Source of the DNA: Janthinobacterium sp. Marseille
GTDB taxonomy: Bacteria > Pseudomonadota > Gammaproteobacteria > Burkholderiales > Burkholderiaceae_D
Assembly: GCF_000013625.1 (NCBI RefSeq)
Contig: NC_009659.1
Coordinates: 2,542,001-2,606,000, forward strand
Reading direction: 5' to 3'
DNA: 64,000 nt
Below are positions 29,183 to 37,475 of this stretch, in pieces (position 1 is the stretch's first letter; each line of letters starts with the position of its first letter). A program made the translations under genes and the position numbers. The notes beneath the pieces were generated by a model, which saw only the letters and a list, made by a program, of their open reading frames with translations, was not told where the DNA came from and searched no databases.

Positions 29183-30024
29183 AATTCTTCACCTTTTTCA
29201 TGTTTTGCCGCCTGATGCGACATGACGATTTCCTGCCAGGTCACCAGGCGCAAGGCACCGGAAGCATCCTCGACCAGCGCCGACAGGCTTTCGACCCAGT
29301 CGCCGTCATTGCAGTAAGTAATGCCGTCGATGTCGCGGATTTCCGGCTTATGGATGTGGCCGCAGATCACGCCATCGAGGCCACGTCGCTTGGCTTCGGC
29401 TGCCAGCGCATTTTCAAATGAGGAGATATAGCTGACGGCATTCTTGACCTTCAGCTTCAGGTACTGCGACAAGGACCAATATGGCAAACCGGCACGCGCG
29501 CGCCAGCCGTTGAACCATTGATTGAATTTGAGGATGACCGTGTACAGGTTGTCGCCGACATAGGCGAGCCATTTGGCACAGGCGATCACGCCATCGAAAC
29601 GGTCACCGTGCAAGACCAGCATGCGCTTGCCCTGTGCCGTTGTATGGATGAGTTCATCGCGGATGCGGATGCCACCAAAATCCAGGTCGATGAATTGACG
29701 CACCGCTTCATCATGGTTGCCGGGCACGAAAATGACTTCGGTGCCCTTCTTCGCTTTCTTCAACACCGTTTGTACGACATCGTTATGCGCTTGCTCCCAA
29801 TACCAGCGACGCTTGAGCTGCCAACCATCGATGATGTCGCCGACCAGGTAGAGGGTCTCCGATTCGGTTTTACGCAAGAATTCCAGCAGGCGTTGTGCCT
29901 GGCAACCAGTGGTTCCCAGGTGCAAGTCTGAAATCCAGATTGTACGAAAGCGGACTGGCTCGCGCTTCGCGCCAACTTCCGCACCGATAAAATCAGTCGT
30001 CAAAAATTGGTCGCGTGGTTTCAT
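29164..30024 (-). CDS. plcP: PlcP-like metallophosphoesterase (phospholipase C type; often labelled LpxH-like)
   Basis: A 286-residue calcineurin-fold enzyme with motifs DLHLG (33-37), GDIIDGWQLKRRWYW (62-76), PGNHDE (101-106), LHGDRFD and CGHIHKPE. The long GDIIDGW and KRRWYW segment is typical of PlcP, which cleaves phospholipids to diacylglycerol, and of the wider LpxH-like group. Its position between an OlsB-like and an Agt-like gene and behind a Pho box favours PlcP: it would free phosphate and give diacylglycerol to the glycosyltransferase. LpxH, a lipid A enzyme, is the alternative. The start overlaps the OlsB-like stop by four bases. Confidence 0.82.
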   Translation of the reverse strand: MKPRDQFLTTDFIGAEVGAKREPVRFRTIWISDLHLGTTGCQAQRLLEFLRKTESETLYLVGDIIDGWQLKRRWYWEQAHNDVVQTVLKKAKKGTEVIFVPGNHDEAVRQFIDLDFGGIRIRDELIHTTAQGKRMLVLHGDRFDGVIACAKWLAYVGDNLYTVILKFNQWFNGWRARAGLPYWSLSQYLKLKVKNAVSYISSFENALAAEAKRRGLDGVICGHIHKPEIRDIDGITYCNDGDWVESLSALVEDASGALRLVTWQEIVMSHQAAKHEKGEELCVSPS

Positions 30025-30788
30025 GCTGGTTGCGCCTCTTTCAGGTAGTGACGGGCATAACGGCTGTCGAGCTTGGCCAGTGGCAACATCATGAACAAGT
30101 CAGCGCTATGGAAGTCAGGATCCCAGGCCGGGTTGCCGCACACCCAGGCACCGCTGCGCAGGTAACCCTTGATCAAGGGTGGTACCACGGCGACATGGCC
30201 GGCTTCGCGTTCGGCGATAGGAAAAGGCAGGTGCGGCGTAACGCGGTACTCGGCTGGCGCCAGGTTGTTTTCCGCCAGCGAGTGGTACAAGGCTGCCGCA
30301 TTGTGACCGCCATCAGCCAGGCTGACGCTGGCGCAACCGATCAGGTACTCGCATTTTTCTTTTTTCATGAATGCGGCCAGGCCGGCCCATAGCAACATGA
30401 TCACAGCGCCGCTGCGGTAATCCGGATGGATGCAGGCACGTCCGGCTTCAGCGATGCGATTGCGCAGATTATTCAGGCGGCTGAGGTCGAACTCTTGCTC
30501 GGAGTAAAACTGGCCCATCTTGCGTGCAGCCTGAGGGCTCATGACGCGGTAGGTACCAACCACTTTCAGTGTTTCTGAATCGCGCACGATCAGGTGATCG
30601 CAGTACGCGTCAAATTCATCCTTATCGAGTCGCTCTTCGTTCTTCAGTGAAGAAAGTCCCATAGACTCGATAAAAACCTTGTAACGCAAACGCTGTACTT
30701 CACGTACTTCTTTTTGCGTGCTGGCAAGGCTCAGCGTCAGCTTGGAAGAAGCAAGATTGGTATCGGCAGAAGCATTCAGTAATCGCAT
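30021..30788 (-). CDS. olsB: OlsB-like GNAT acyltransferase (ornithine lipid type)
   Basis: A 255-residue protein of the Acetyltransf_5 (GNAT-like) group. It has the EVQRLRYKVFIESM start of the fold, GTYRVMSP, and the acyl-donor region ICIHPDYR-like EAGRACIHPDYRSG, then MLLWAGLAAFMKK. OlsB transfers a 3-hydroxyacyl chain from ACP to ornithine, the first step of ornithine lipids, which replace phospholipids in low phosphate. No OlsA gene is nearby. The start has AAGGA upstream, and three Pho repeats lie 56-84 bases before it. Confidence 0.82.
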   Translation of the reverse strand: MRLLNASADTNLASSKLTLSLASTQKEVREVQRLRYKVFIESMGLSSLKNEERLDKDEFDAYCDHLIVRDSETLKVVGTYRVMSPQAARKMGQFYSEQEFDLSRLNNLRNRIAEAGRACIHPDYRSGAVIMLLWAGLAAFMKKEKCEYLIGCASVSLADGGHNAAALYHSLAENNLAPAEYRVTPHLPFPIAEREAGHVAVVPPLIKGYLRSGAWVCGNPAWDPDFHSADLFMMLPLAKLDSRYARHYLKEAQPA

Positions 30789-30827
30789 GTGTCGTCCTTT
30801 GTATTATGACGAACGAAGCGTAACTGT

Positions 30828-30872
30828 TGATTACTTCAGCAAAATGACAGGAGCATGTCATTTTCATGACAC
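30828..30872 (-). promoter_or_regulatory. Tripartite Pho box and -10 of the lipid-remodelling operon
   Basis: On the minus strand three seven-base units lie exactly 11 bases apart: GTGTCAT (30866-30872), ATGACAT (30855-30861) and CTGTCAT (30844-30850). The outer two match the Pho half-site in six and seven of seven bases, the middle in five. Ten bases downstream is TAATCA (30828-30833), the same spacing seen at the pstS and ppk promoters. This supports PhoB control of the three genes from 30788 to 28133. Confidence 0.78.
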
Positions 30873-30884
30873 GACAACACTATG

Positions 30885-30911
30885 AAAAGCCGGCGCATTG
30901 CGCCGGTTTTT
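30885..30911 (-). terminator. Rho-independent terminator of the H1-like gene
   Basis: CCGGCGC (30890-30896) and GCGCCGG (30900-30906) form a strong stem with a three-base loop, flanked by AAAAG on the left and TTTTT on the right, so it can work both ways. It lies about 45 bases after the stop of the H1-like gene on the minus strand and just upstream of the Pho boxes. Confidence 0.85.
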
Positions 30912-30955
30912 CCTTGAAACAACTAGCTATCGCATTTCTGCGGATAGCAGATTCC

Positions 30956-31609
30956 TTACTTGGATTTCTTTGGACGACCAGCCTTCAGTGGCGACAAGCC
31001 GGTGATCACTGCATTGAGTTTCTTCATGTCGAGGTCTTTGATCAATGCAACGCCGGCACGCAGCAATTCGCTTTTCTTGACCGCGACGCCGGCTTTCAGG
31101 AAAGCCTTTTTCACATCGCTCAACACTTGATATTCGATTTCCGGCATCGTGAAGCTATCACGTACCAGCTTGGCTTTTTTGCCTTTTACTTCCGCAACCG
31201 GCTTGGCCAATACTGGCGTAGCTGGTTTGGCTGCTGGCTTGACCACAGGCTTCGCTGCAGGTTTGCTTGCCTTGGTGACGCGCTTGCTTGCTGCTGGCTT
31301 AGGTGCAGCTTTCTTTGCAGGCGATTTGGTCGCTGCTGGTTTAACTGTGACTTTTTTCGCAGGCGCTTTGGCCGCAGGCTTGGCAGCTGTTTTAGCTACA
31401 GCTTTTTTGGCTGCTGGCGCTTTGCTCGCAACTACTTTTTTTGCTGCTGCTTTTTTTGCCGGTGCTTTCTTCGCTGCGGCCGGGGCTTTCTTGGCTACTG
31501 GCGATTTTTTTGCTGCAGCTGCTTTTTTCGCTGGCGCTGCTTTTTTTGCTGGTGCGGCTACCGGTGCTTCCGGTTTTACTTCCACCTTCACTTCTGTTTC
31601 GTTCGACAC
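30956..31609 (-). CDS. Histone H1-like Lys/Ala/Pro-rich DNA-binding protein
   Basis: A 217-residue, very basic protein. From about residue 15 to 145 it is made of repeats such as PAKKAA, KAPAAKKA and KPAAK, like the tail of eukaryotic H1 and of the Bordetella and Chlamydia H1-like proteins. The last 70 residues form a compact domain (RDSFTMPEIEYQVL, KKSELLRAGVALI, ending GRPKKSK) common in betaproteobacteria. It starts at a GTG at 31609 with a perfect AAGGAG six bases ahead; the open frame upstream of it is not expected to be translated. It probably binds DNA non-specifically. Confidence 0.88.
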   Translation of the reverse strand: MSNETEVKVEVKPEAPVAAPAKKAAPAKKAAAAKKSPVAKKAPAAAKKAPAKKAAAKKVVASKAPAAKKAVAKTAAKPAAKAPAKKVTVKPAATKSPAKKAAPKPAASKRVTKASKPAAKPVVKPAAKPATPVLAKPVAEVKGKKAKLVRDSFTMPEIEYQVLSDVKKAFLKAGVAVKKSELLRAGVALIKDLDMKKLNAVITGLSPLKAGRPKKSK

Positions 31610-31640
31610 AAGCTTCTCCTTGATTATTAATAGTATAAAT

Positions 31641-31669
31641 AATATATATAGTTTATTCATTTTTTGCAA
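31641..31669 (-). promoter_or_regulatory. Sigma-70 promoter of the H1-like gene
   Basis: On the minus strand TTGCAA (31664-31669) and TATATT (31641-31646) are separated by 17 bases in a very AT-rich segment. Transcription would start near 31634 and give a leader of about 25 bases holding AAGGAG. Confidence 0.65.
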
Positions 31670-31802
31670 GAAAATACCGCACAGGCAATGTAACAGCAGC
31701 TTGGCGCCTACATCAAGGTTGCGCTGCAACATGTGTAAATTCATCAAGGCGTCACAATTCAAAACCAGAATTGCGGTCAAATACGCTCACTCCATTCCAT
31801 AC

Positions 31803-32921
31803 ATGACCCTGCTCCGGTTTTTCGCCATCGCTTCCGCTTCCTTCCTGCTGGCCGGCCCTGCCGCCGCGCAAGAGCCCAACACCATTGTGGTCGGCCAGGC
31901 GATCGACCTGTCCAGCCCGAATGCCTCGGTTGGCCGTGACTATGTCGCAGGCATCAAAACCTATTTCGATGCCCTCAATGCCGCCGGCGGCGTCAACGGC
32001 AAACGTATCCGCTACATCGTGCGGGATGACCAGGCGCAAGCGGCAGTCGCTGCCAAAGTGGTGACCGAATTGATAGAACGTGACCAGATCGACTTCCTGC
32101 TCGGCGGCGTCGGTGACAGCACTGCACAGGCTGTGTTGAATACACCTGCGTTCAAGCGCAGCAACCTGGTGCTCTTTGCACCGCTGGTGGATACGGTCGA
32201 GCTCAATAGCACGCGTGTGCTGTTCTGGCGTCCCAGCTATTTGCAGGAAGTGCGGCACATCCTGTCACACTTCAGCCAACTGGGAATGACAGATGTTGGC
32301 ATTGCCTACCAGGACACGCCGTGGGCACAGCAAGCCTTCCGTAACCTGTCGGCAGAATTGCGCGGCCGCGGCGTGAAACTGAACGGTTCGGCCAAACTGG
32401 GGAACAATGAAAAGCAAAATGCGCAGGAAGCCGCCAGCCTGGCGACCGGCAAACCGGGCTTCGTCATCGTCATCGCAGACACCATCAGCACTTCGCTATT
32501 CCTGAAAGAATTCCGTCGTTCGGCGCCACAAACCTTTGTCGCCGGTACCTCGCTGATCAACCTGGAAACCCTGCGTGAGTTGGCCGGCGCACGCGCCGTG
32601 GAATGGACGGTGTTCTCGCAAGTGGTACCGAATCCGAATACCGGCAAGTCGTCGATCCAGCTCGAGCATTTGAATATGATGAAGAAGTATCGCGACGAGC
32701 CACCATCCTCATTGACGCTGGAAGGTTTTACGGTCGCCAAAACCCTCACCAGGGCAATCCAGCGAAGCAAGCGCAGCAATCAGGCGGCACTGCAGGAATT
32801 GATGAACCAGGATGCGAATATCGACCTCGGCGGCCTGTCTGTCACGGCATCGCCGAACAGCAGGCACCTGTCCGGCTATCTGGATATCGCACTCTTCAAG
32901 AAGAACGGCCTGGTGTTTTAA
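31803..32921 (+). CDS. Periplasmic amino-acid/amide-type substrate-binding protein (LivJ-like), no partner genes
   Basis: A 372-residue type I periplasmic binding protein. The ATG at 31803 starts a clean signal peptide (basic start, hydrophobic core, AGPAAAQ cleavage region). The mature protein has IVVGQAIDLSSPNASVGRD, then FDALNAAGGVNGKRI, the usual N-lobe of branched-chain amino-acid binding proteins. The open frame extends far upstream, but that part runs antisense to the H1-like gene and is not expected to be real. No ABC permease or ATPase is nearby, so it either joins a remote transporter or feeds a sensor. Confidence 0.85.
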   Translation: MTLLRFFAIASASFLLAGPAAAQEPNTIVVGQAIDLSSPNASVGRDYVAGIKTYFDALNAAGGVNGKRIRYIVRDDQAQAAVAAKVVTELIERDQIDFLLGGVGDSTAQAVLNTPAFKRSNLVLFAPLVDTVELNSTRVLFWRPSYLQEVRHILSHFSQLGMTDVGIAYQDTPWAQQAFRNLSAELRGRGVKLNGSAKLGNNEKQNAQEAASLATGKPGFVIVIADTISTSLFLKEFRRSAPQTFVAGTSLINLETLRELAGARAVEWTVFSQVVPNPNTGKSSIQLEHLNMMKKYRDEPPSSLTLEGFTVAKTLTRAIQRSKRSNQAALQELMNQDANIDLGGLSVTASPNSRHLSGYLDIALFKKNGLVF

Positions 32922-32936
32922 ACCCCGAGGCCGGGC

Positions 32937-33536
32937 TTAACCGTGCGGCTTGAAACGGATGAAGCGGTAGATATACACGGCGATGACCGTGTAGACGACC
33001 GCCTTGGATACCGGATCAACATAGTGCTGCACTACTTCATATTGGGATTGCAACAGGTAGCCGGTCAGTGCCAGGAAACTGGTCCAGATCAGCGAGCCGA
33101 CAGTCGAATACAGTAAAAACGGCAGCATGGGCATCTTCACGCCACCGGCCGGAACCGAGATCAGCGTACGTATCGCCGGGATCAGGCGACCAAAGAAAAC
33201 TGCCGCCGCATCATGCCGTTCAAACCAGCCCGAGGCCTTATCGATATCGCCCGGCGACACCGTCAGCCAGCGTCCATGCCTGGCTGCAAGGCGCTTCAGG
33301 CGCTCCTTGCCGAACAGGGCACCCGCGTAATACCAGGGCAAGGCCCCGACCACGGAACCGGCAGTACCGACCAGTATGACGACGAAAATATTCAATTCGC
33401 CACGGGCGGCGACAAAGCCGGCCAGCGGCATGATCAATTCGGAAGGGATGGGAGGGAAGACATTCTCTGCCAGCATCAGCAGGAAAATACCAAGATAGCC
33501 GCCTTGCGACACGATATCGACAATACTGTGGAACAA
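32937..33536 (-). CDS. DedA-family membrane protein
   Basis: A 199-residue membrane protein with the DedA/SNARE-associated domain: ENVFPPIPSELIMPLAGF near residue 25, then GALPWYYAGALFG, and the arginine-containing FFGRLIPAIRTLISVPAGG. DedA proteins are lipid-flippase-like and act in undecaprenyl-phosphate or phospholipid recycling. It starts after a GGAGA ribosome site. It faces the orphan binding protein gene convergently with 15 bases between. Confidence 0.9.
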   Translation of the reverse strand: MFHSIVDIVSQGGYLGIFLLMLAENVFPPIPSELIMPLAGFVAARGELNIFVVILVGTAGSVVGALPWYYAGALFGKERLKRLAARHGRWLTVSPGDIDKASGWFERHDAAAVFFGRLIPAIRTLISVPAGGVKMPMLPFLLYSTVGSLIWTSFLALTGYLLQSQYEVVQHYVDPVSKAVVYTVIAVYIYRFIRFKPHG

Positions 33537-33618
33537 ACCCGTCTCCTGAAATGATCAAAAACGGGCCATCCTAAACCGTCAGGCTTGAATGAACAAGCGC
33601 TGACGGCATTGAAAAAGC

Positions 33619-35073
33619 TTAGTTGTTGAGTTTGACGGCAAAATCGATGCCGACTTCGCTCCAGCATTCTTTTTCTTTTTCTATCCAGTAGGCAACAGTC
33701 GGGTGCTGCGTCGCCCATTCCTTGCGGATTTCCAGCTCTATGCCTTTTTTCATCCGCAAACGCACCTCATCCATCACAACATCAATGCGTGCATGCATGA
33801 ACATCAGGGCCAGCCGCAATGCCAGTACCGCCTTGGCAAAATCACTGTCAGCCAGTTCATCCGCCACTTTGCGCAAATTACCTTTTTGCGCCAGCACGAG
33901 GCTGCTCATCACGCGTTGTTCACGTGTCGTAAAGCCCGGCAAATCGGCATTCCCCACCATGTACGCAGCATGTTTGTGATAACCGCTATGCGATACCACC
34001 AACCCGACTTCATGCAACAAGCCGCTCCAGAACAATAACTTGGCATAGCTCTCATCGCTCGGCTTGAGCAAGGCAAAGAAAGCGCTGGCGACATTGGCCG
34101 CCTGTTCCGCCCGCTTTTCATCGACCTTGAAACGCTGCAGGAAATCACGTGCCGACTGGTCGCGCCGGTCGCGCTTGGTCGCCCGCAAATGCAAGTCCCA
34201 CAGCACGCCCATGCGCAGGCCTGCTTCTATCGGCGTTACCACCTTGATGCTGAATTCCTGCATGAGCGCAATCAGGATCGCCAGCCCGCTGGTAATACTG
34301 GCGGCACGGTCAGCCTTCATCCCGATCAGATCGATATTGCCGGCATGGCCGAACTGGATCAGGCGCTTCCGCAGCGCTTCCAGGCTCTTCAGCGACATCA
34401 AGCCGTCGCCCAGGCCATTCTTGCTGATCGCATCGGCAAGCGCGCGTATGGTGCCGGACGAACCATAGGCATTCGTCCACAATTCCGGCTTATACAAAGG
34501 CACGGCATCTTCGAAGCGCGAGCGCGCTGACAGTACTGCAGCATCAAACGACTCCGCATTGATGACGCCGTTCGGGAAGAAGTTCAGGCTTTGCGGCACA
34601 GTGCCGACGCTGAAGGATTCCACCTGCTCAATCTTGGGTCCTTTGCCGAGGATCACCTCGGTCGAACCACCACCGATATCCAGTACCAGGCGACGCTCAT
34701 TCTGCGACAGGGTACTGGCCACGCCCATATAAATCAGACGCCCTTCTTCTTCACCGGAAATGATTTCTATCGGATAGCCGATAGCCGCTTCCGCCGCCGG
34801 CAGGAAGGTGGCTGAATTTCTTGCGATACGTATGGTGTTGGTGGCGACGACGCGCACCGCACTAAGCGGAAAAGTACTCAAGATGGAATTGAAGCGCCCC
34901 AGCGATTCAATTGCACTTGCCATCGCGGCCGCAGTCAGGTTGCCCTTGCTGTCCAGACCCGCACCCAGGCGGATCGGATCACGCGCACTCTTGATGATGC
35001 GCATGGTGTCGCCGTCATGGCGTCCAATATGCAGGCGAAAACTATTCGAACCGAGATCTACCGCTGCAAACAT
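33619..35073 (-). CDS. ppx: Ppx/GppA-family exopolyphosphatase
   Basis: A 484-residue protein. The N-terminal ASKHA ATPase-fold domain shows VDLGSNSFRLHIG, then EIISGEEEGRLIYMGV and LVLDIGGGSTE (phosphate-2 loop). The C-terminal half is an HD-like helical domain from about 310. It degrades long-chain polyphosphate or hydrolyses pppGpp. In the window it is the counterpart to ppk (23235), though not beside it. It begins at its own promoter region after the yegD terminator. Confidence 0.93.
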   Translation of the reverse strand: MFAAVDLGSNSFRLHIGRHDGDTMRIIKSARDPIRLGAGLDSKGNLTAAAMASAIESLGRFNSILSTFPLSAVRVVATNTIRIARNSATFLPAAEAAIGYPIEIISGEEEGRLIYMGVASTLSQNERRLVLDIGGGSTEVILGKGPKIEQVESFSVGTVPQSLNFFPNGVINAESFDAAVLSARSRFEDAVPLYKPELWTNAYGSSGTIRALADAISKNGLGDGLMSLKSLEALRKRLIQFGHAGNIDLIGMKADRAASITSGLAILIALMQEFSIKVVTPIEAGLRMGVLWDLHLRATKRDRRDQSARDFLQRFKVDEKRAEQAANVASAFFALLKPSDESYAKLLFWSGLLHEVGLVVSHSGYHKHAAYMVGNADLPGFTTREQRVMSSLVLAQKGNLRKVADELADSDFAKAVLALRLALMFMHARIDVVMDEVRLRMKKGIELEIRKEWATQHPTVAYWIEKEKECWSEVGIDFAVKLNN

Positions 35074-35243
35074 TCCATCCTCTCAATCACGCACCTGCTT
35101 CACAGTCGAACGGGCCTGGTATTTGCACATGCACTCCACGCGATTCCGCGTGAAAAGTGCGTGACAATAAGCCCGCATTATTACCGCATGATGACAATTC
35201 CGACGCGCAATAAAGGCAGCGTTTCCTTGCATTCCTGCGCATA

Positions 35244-35272
35244 TAAAAAAATTGCGCATCATAGATGCGCAA
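35244..35272 (-). terminator. Rho-independent terminator of the Hsp70-like gene
   Basis: TTGCGCATC (35252-35260) and GATGCGCAA (35264-35272) form a nine-pair stem with a three-base loop. On the minus strand it is followed by seven T. It ends transcription from 36589. The remaining gap to ppx holds no other clear signal. Confidence 0.88.
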
Positions 35273-35338
35273 ATCATTTATACCATTTTCAAATACTTAT
35301 CGCCAACGAAGATTCACGACTATTTGCAAATCCTTGTT

Positions 35339-36589
35339 TCAACCAAATTTCCTGACCGCGTCCAGCGCCAGTCCGGCCCCGATGCTGCCGAACAAATCAC
35401 CTTCCACACGGCGTGCATCCGGCAATAAGGAACTGATCTTTTCGCGCAACAGTTGTACACCGCTGGAACCACCGGTAAAGACCACGGTATCGACATCTTC
35501 CGCCGCAATACCGGCATCCTTGAGCAAATTGGCGACCGTGCCCTCTACCGAGCTGACCATCTTGTCAATGGCATTGTCGAACTCATCGCGGCGCAGGGTC
35601 AGCGTGGTGCTGGGTGCGATGCGATCCAGCAGTAATTCTGTTTCGAGTGCCGACGACAAGGCGATCTTGCCTTCCTCCGCCTTCAGCGCCAGCCAATGGC
35701 CGGAACGGTTTTCGATCAGGTGCAGCAGGCTGTCCAGCTTCGTCTTGTCGCGTGCATCGCGATAAATATCCTTGATCTGCAACCAGGCCTTTTGCGTGTA
35801 AGCCAGGTTGATCGTGTGCCAGGTCGCCAGGTTGAAGTAATAGCTGGACGGCACTTCGGTATTGTTATTGAGGCGACTGCCCAAGCCCAGCAAAGGCATG
35901 ATGCTGGTCAGGCTCAGGTATTTATCGAAATCGGTACCACCGATATGGATACCACCGGTAGCCAGGATATCGTCGCGGCGATCCACCTTCTTCGCCCGTT
36001 CCGGCGACAGGCGTACCAGCGAAAAGTCGGACGTACCACCGCCGATATCGGCGATCAGTACCAGCTCTTCCTTATCTATCTGTGACTCGTAATCGAAAGC
36101 GGCGGCGATCGGCTCGTACTGGAAATCAATATCCTTGAAACCAACCGACTGCGCGATTTCATATAGCGTATCTTCGGCCAGGATGTCGGCTTCTTCATTG
36201 CCGTCGACAAAGTACACCGGACGTCCCATCACCACGCTGCTGAATTCACGGCCGGCGGCAGTCTCCGCCCTATGCTTCAGTTCTGCAATGAATTGCGTCA
36301 ACAGGGTACGGAACGGCAAGGCCTTGCCCATGACTTCGGTCTGGTCATCGATCAGACTGGTGCCGAGCAGGCTCTTGAGCGAGCGCATCAGGCGGCCTTC
36401 ATAACCCTGCAGGTAATTTGCCAGCGCGGCACGGCCGTAATAGACCTGCTCTTCGTCTGCATTAAAGAAAACAACCGACGGCAGTGTGACCTTGCCATCT
36501 TCCAGTTGCAATAGTGCCGAGTGGCCGGGACGGCTCCAGCCAACCGTCGAATTCGACGTCCCAAAATCGACGCCGCATGCGTTTGCCAT
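35339..36589 (-). CDS. yegD: Hsp70-family protein, YegD-like
   Basis: A 416-residue actin-fold protein that lacks the substrate-binding domain of DnaK. It begins GVDFGTSNSTVGW, has LIADIGGGTSDFS for phosphate 2, and VVFTGGSSGVQLL for the adenosine site. YegD has a long insert (PERAKK...LGSRLNN), also present here. The ATG at 36589 with AGG upstream is preferred to the longer frame that starts at 36619. The cellular role of YegD is not settled. Confidence 0.9.
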   Translation of the reverse strand: MANACGVDFGTSNSTVGWSRPGHSALLQLEDGKVTLPSVVFFNADEEQVYYGRAALANYLQGYEGRLMRSLKSLLGTSLIDDQTEVMGKALPFRTLLTQFIAELKHRAETAAGREFSSVVMGRPVYFVDGNEEADILAEDTLYEIAQSVGFKDIDFQYEPIAAAFDYESQIDKEELVLIADIGGGTSDFSLVRLSPERAKKVDRRDDILATGGIHIGGTDFDKYLSLTSIMPLLGLGSRLNNNTEVPSSYYFNLATWHTINLAYTQKAWLQIKDIYRDARDKTKLDSLLHLIENRSGHWLALKAEEGKIALSSALETELLLDRIAPSTTLTLRRDEFDNAIDKMVSSVEGTVANLLKDAGIAAEDVDTVVFTGGSSGVQLLREKISSLLPDARRVEGDLFGSIGAGLALDAVRKFG

Positions 36590-36812
36590 GGAAAAACCTG
36601 TGAAAATGAAATGGGTCACGATGATAAGTCATAGACCGCGGCAAGTGTTTATTTTCTCACCCGAGCTGACCACTGAATGTTGTCATAGCCGTATCAAAGC
36701 ATGCATGCGCCAAGAGAGTTACAATCAATTGTCGTTCTTTCATTGCCTGCAATGAAAATAGCTGTCTGCACCACATGGGTACCCCAATCGCCAACGATAA
36801 AGGAGACACATT

Positions 36813-37142
36813 ATGGTTAACGTCGGATTGCAAGTCCGCCTGGAAGCAAAACCGGGCAAGGAAAAAGAACTGGAAGAATTCCTGCGTGCGCAACTGCCGT
36901 ACGCACTGGGAGAACCTGCAACGGTGGCCTGGTTCGCAGTCAAGCTCAATGCCGGCACCTTCCTTATCTTCGATGCGTTCGAAAACGAAAGCGGACGGCA
37001 AGCCCATATCGATGGTGCCATCGCTGCAGCACTGGGAGAAGTCGCTTCACAGTTGTTGGCAAAACCACCCTCCATTGAAAAACTGACCATACTGGCAGCC
37101 AAGCTGCCGGGCAGCGGCGAAGTGCCGGATTCATTGGGTTAG
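36813..37142 (+). CDS. Putative quinol monooxygenase (ABM-domain protein)
   Basis: A 109-residue ferredoxin-like alpha+beta protein of the antibiotic-biosynthesis-monooxygenase group: VGLQVRLEAKPGKEKELEEF, a central TVAWFAVKLNAGTFLIFDAFE, and HIDGAIAAAL. Members include cofactor-free oxygenases, but many have no known function. It has AAAGGAG upstream. It is divergent from yegD and is followed by a small gene at 37199. Confidence 0.85.
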   Translation: MVNVGLQVRLEAKPGKEKELEEFLRAQLPYALGEPATVAWFAVKLNAGTFLIFDAFENESGRQAHIDGAIAAALGEVASQLLAKPPSIEKLTILAAKLPGSGEVPDSLG

Positions 37143-37198
37143 CGTCGAACTAGCCGTTTGCGTGGCCACATCGTAAAATACCGGCTTACGGAGGATTT

Positions 37199-37369
37199 AT
37201 GAATACGAGTTGGGGTAGCGAAGAGGATATGGAAATCGATGACGAGCTGATGGCCGACATCGAGCATCTGGTCCCGTCCAGGCAACGCAATAGCGGCGAT
37301 ATCGGCACGCTGGATTTCTACGACCGGCAAGACCGCATGGCGCGGGAAATCGCCGACAAGCCACGCTGA
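37199..37369 (+). CDS. Small acidic protein of 56 residues, unknown function
   Basis: An ATG at 37199 with a very strong GGAGG five bases upstream opens a 56-residue frame (MNTSWGSEEDMEIDDELMAD at the start, ending in TLDFYDRQDRMAREIADKPR). It is acidic in the first half and basic at the end, without a membrane segment. It fits between the quinol monooxygenase-like gene and the metallo-beta-lactamase-fold gene, transcribed in the same direction. I do not recognise the family. Confidence 0.65.
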   Translation: MNTSWGSEEDMEIDDELMADIEHLVPSRQRNSGDIGTLDFYDRQDRMAREIADKPR

Positions 37370-37475
37370 TATCACAACGGGTGCCTGGCGCACCCGTCTT
37401 TCATCCAGCCGGCCGCGGCACCCTGCCCGGCTTCCGCTGCACATCCATTGCCTGACTCCCTGCGAGGAATCGCCC

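Noticed and set aside
28241..29215. Open frame of 324 codons opposite the Agt-like gene
   Set aside because: Runs antisense over the whole glycosyltransferase with no family match.
31610..31780. N-terminal extension of the H1-like frame
   Set aside because: The GTG at 31609 has a perfect ribosome site and the extension overlaps the AT-rich promoter.
31149..31802. Upstream extension of the periplasmic binding protein frame
   Set aside because: It encodes a low-complexity Ala/Phe/Leu tract that is the shadow of the H1-like repeats. The signal peptide clearly begins at 31803.
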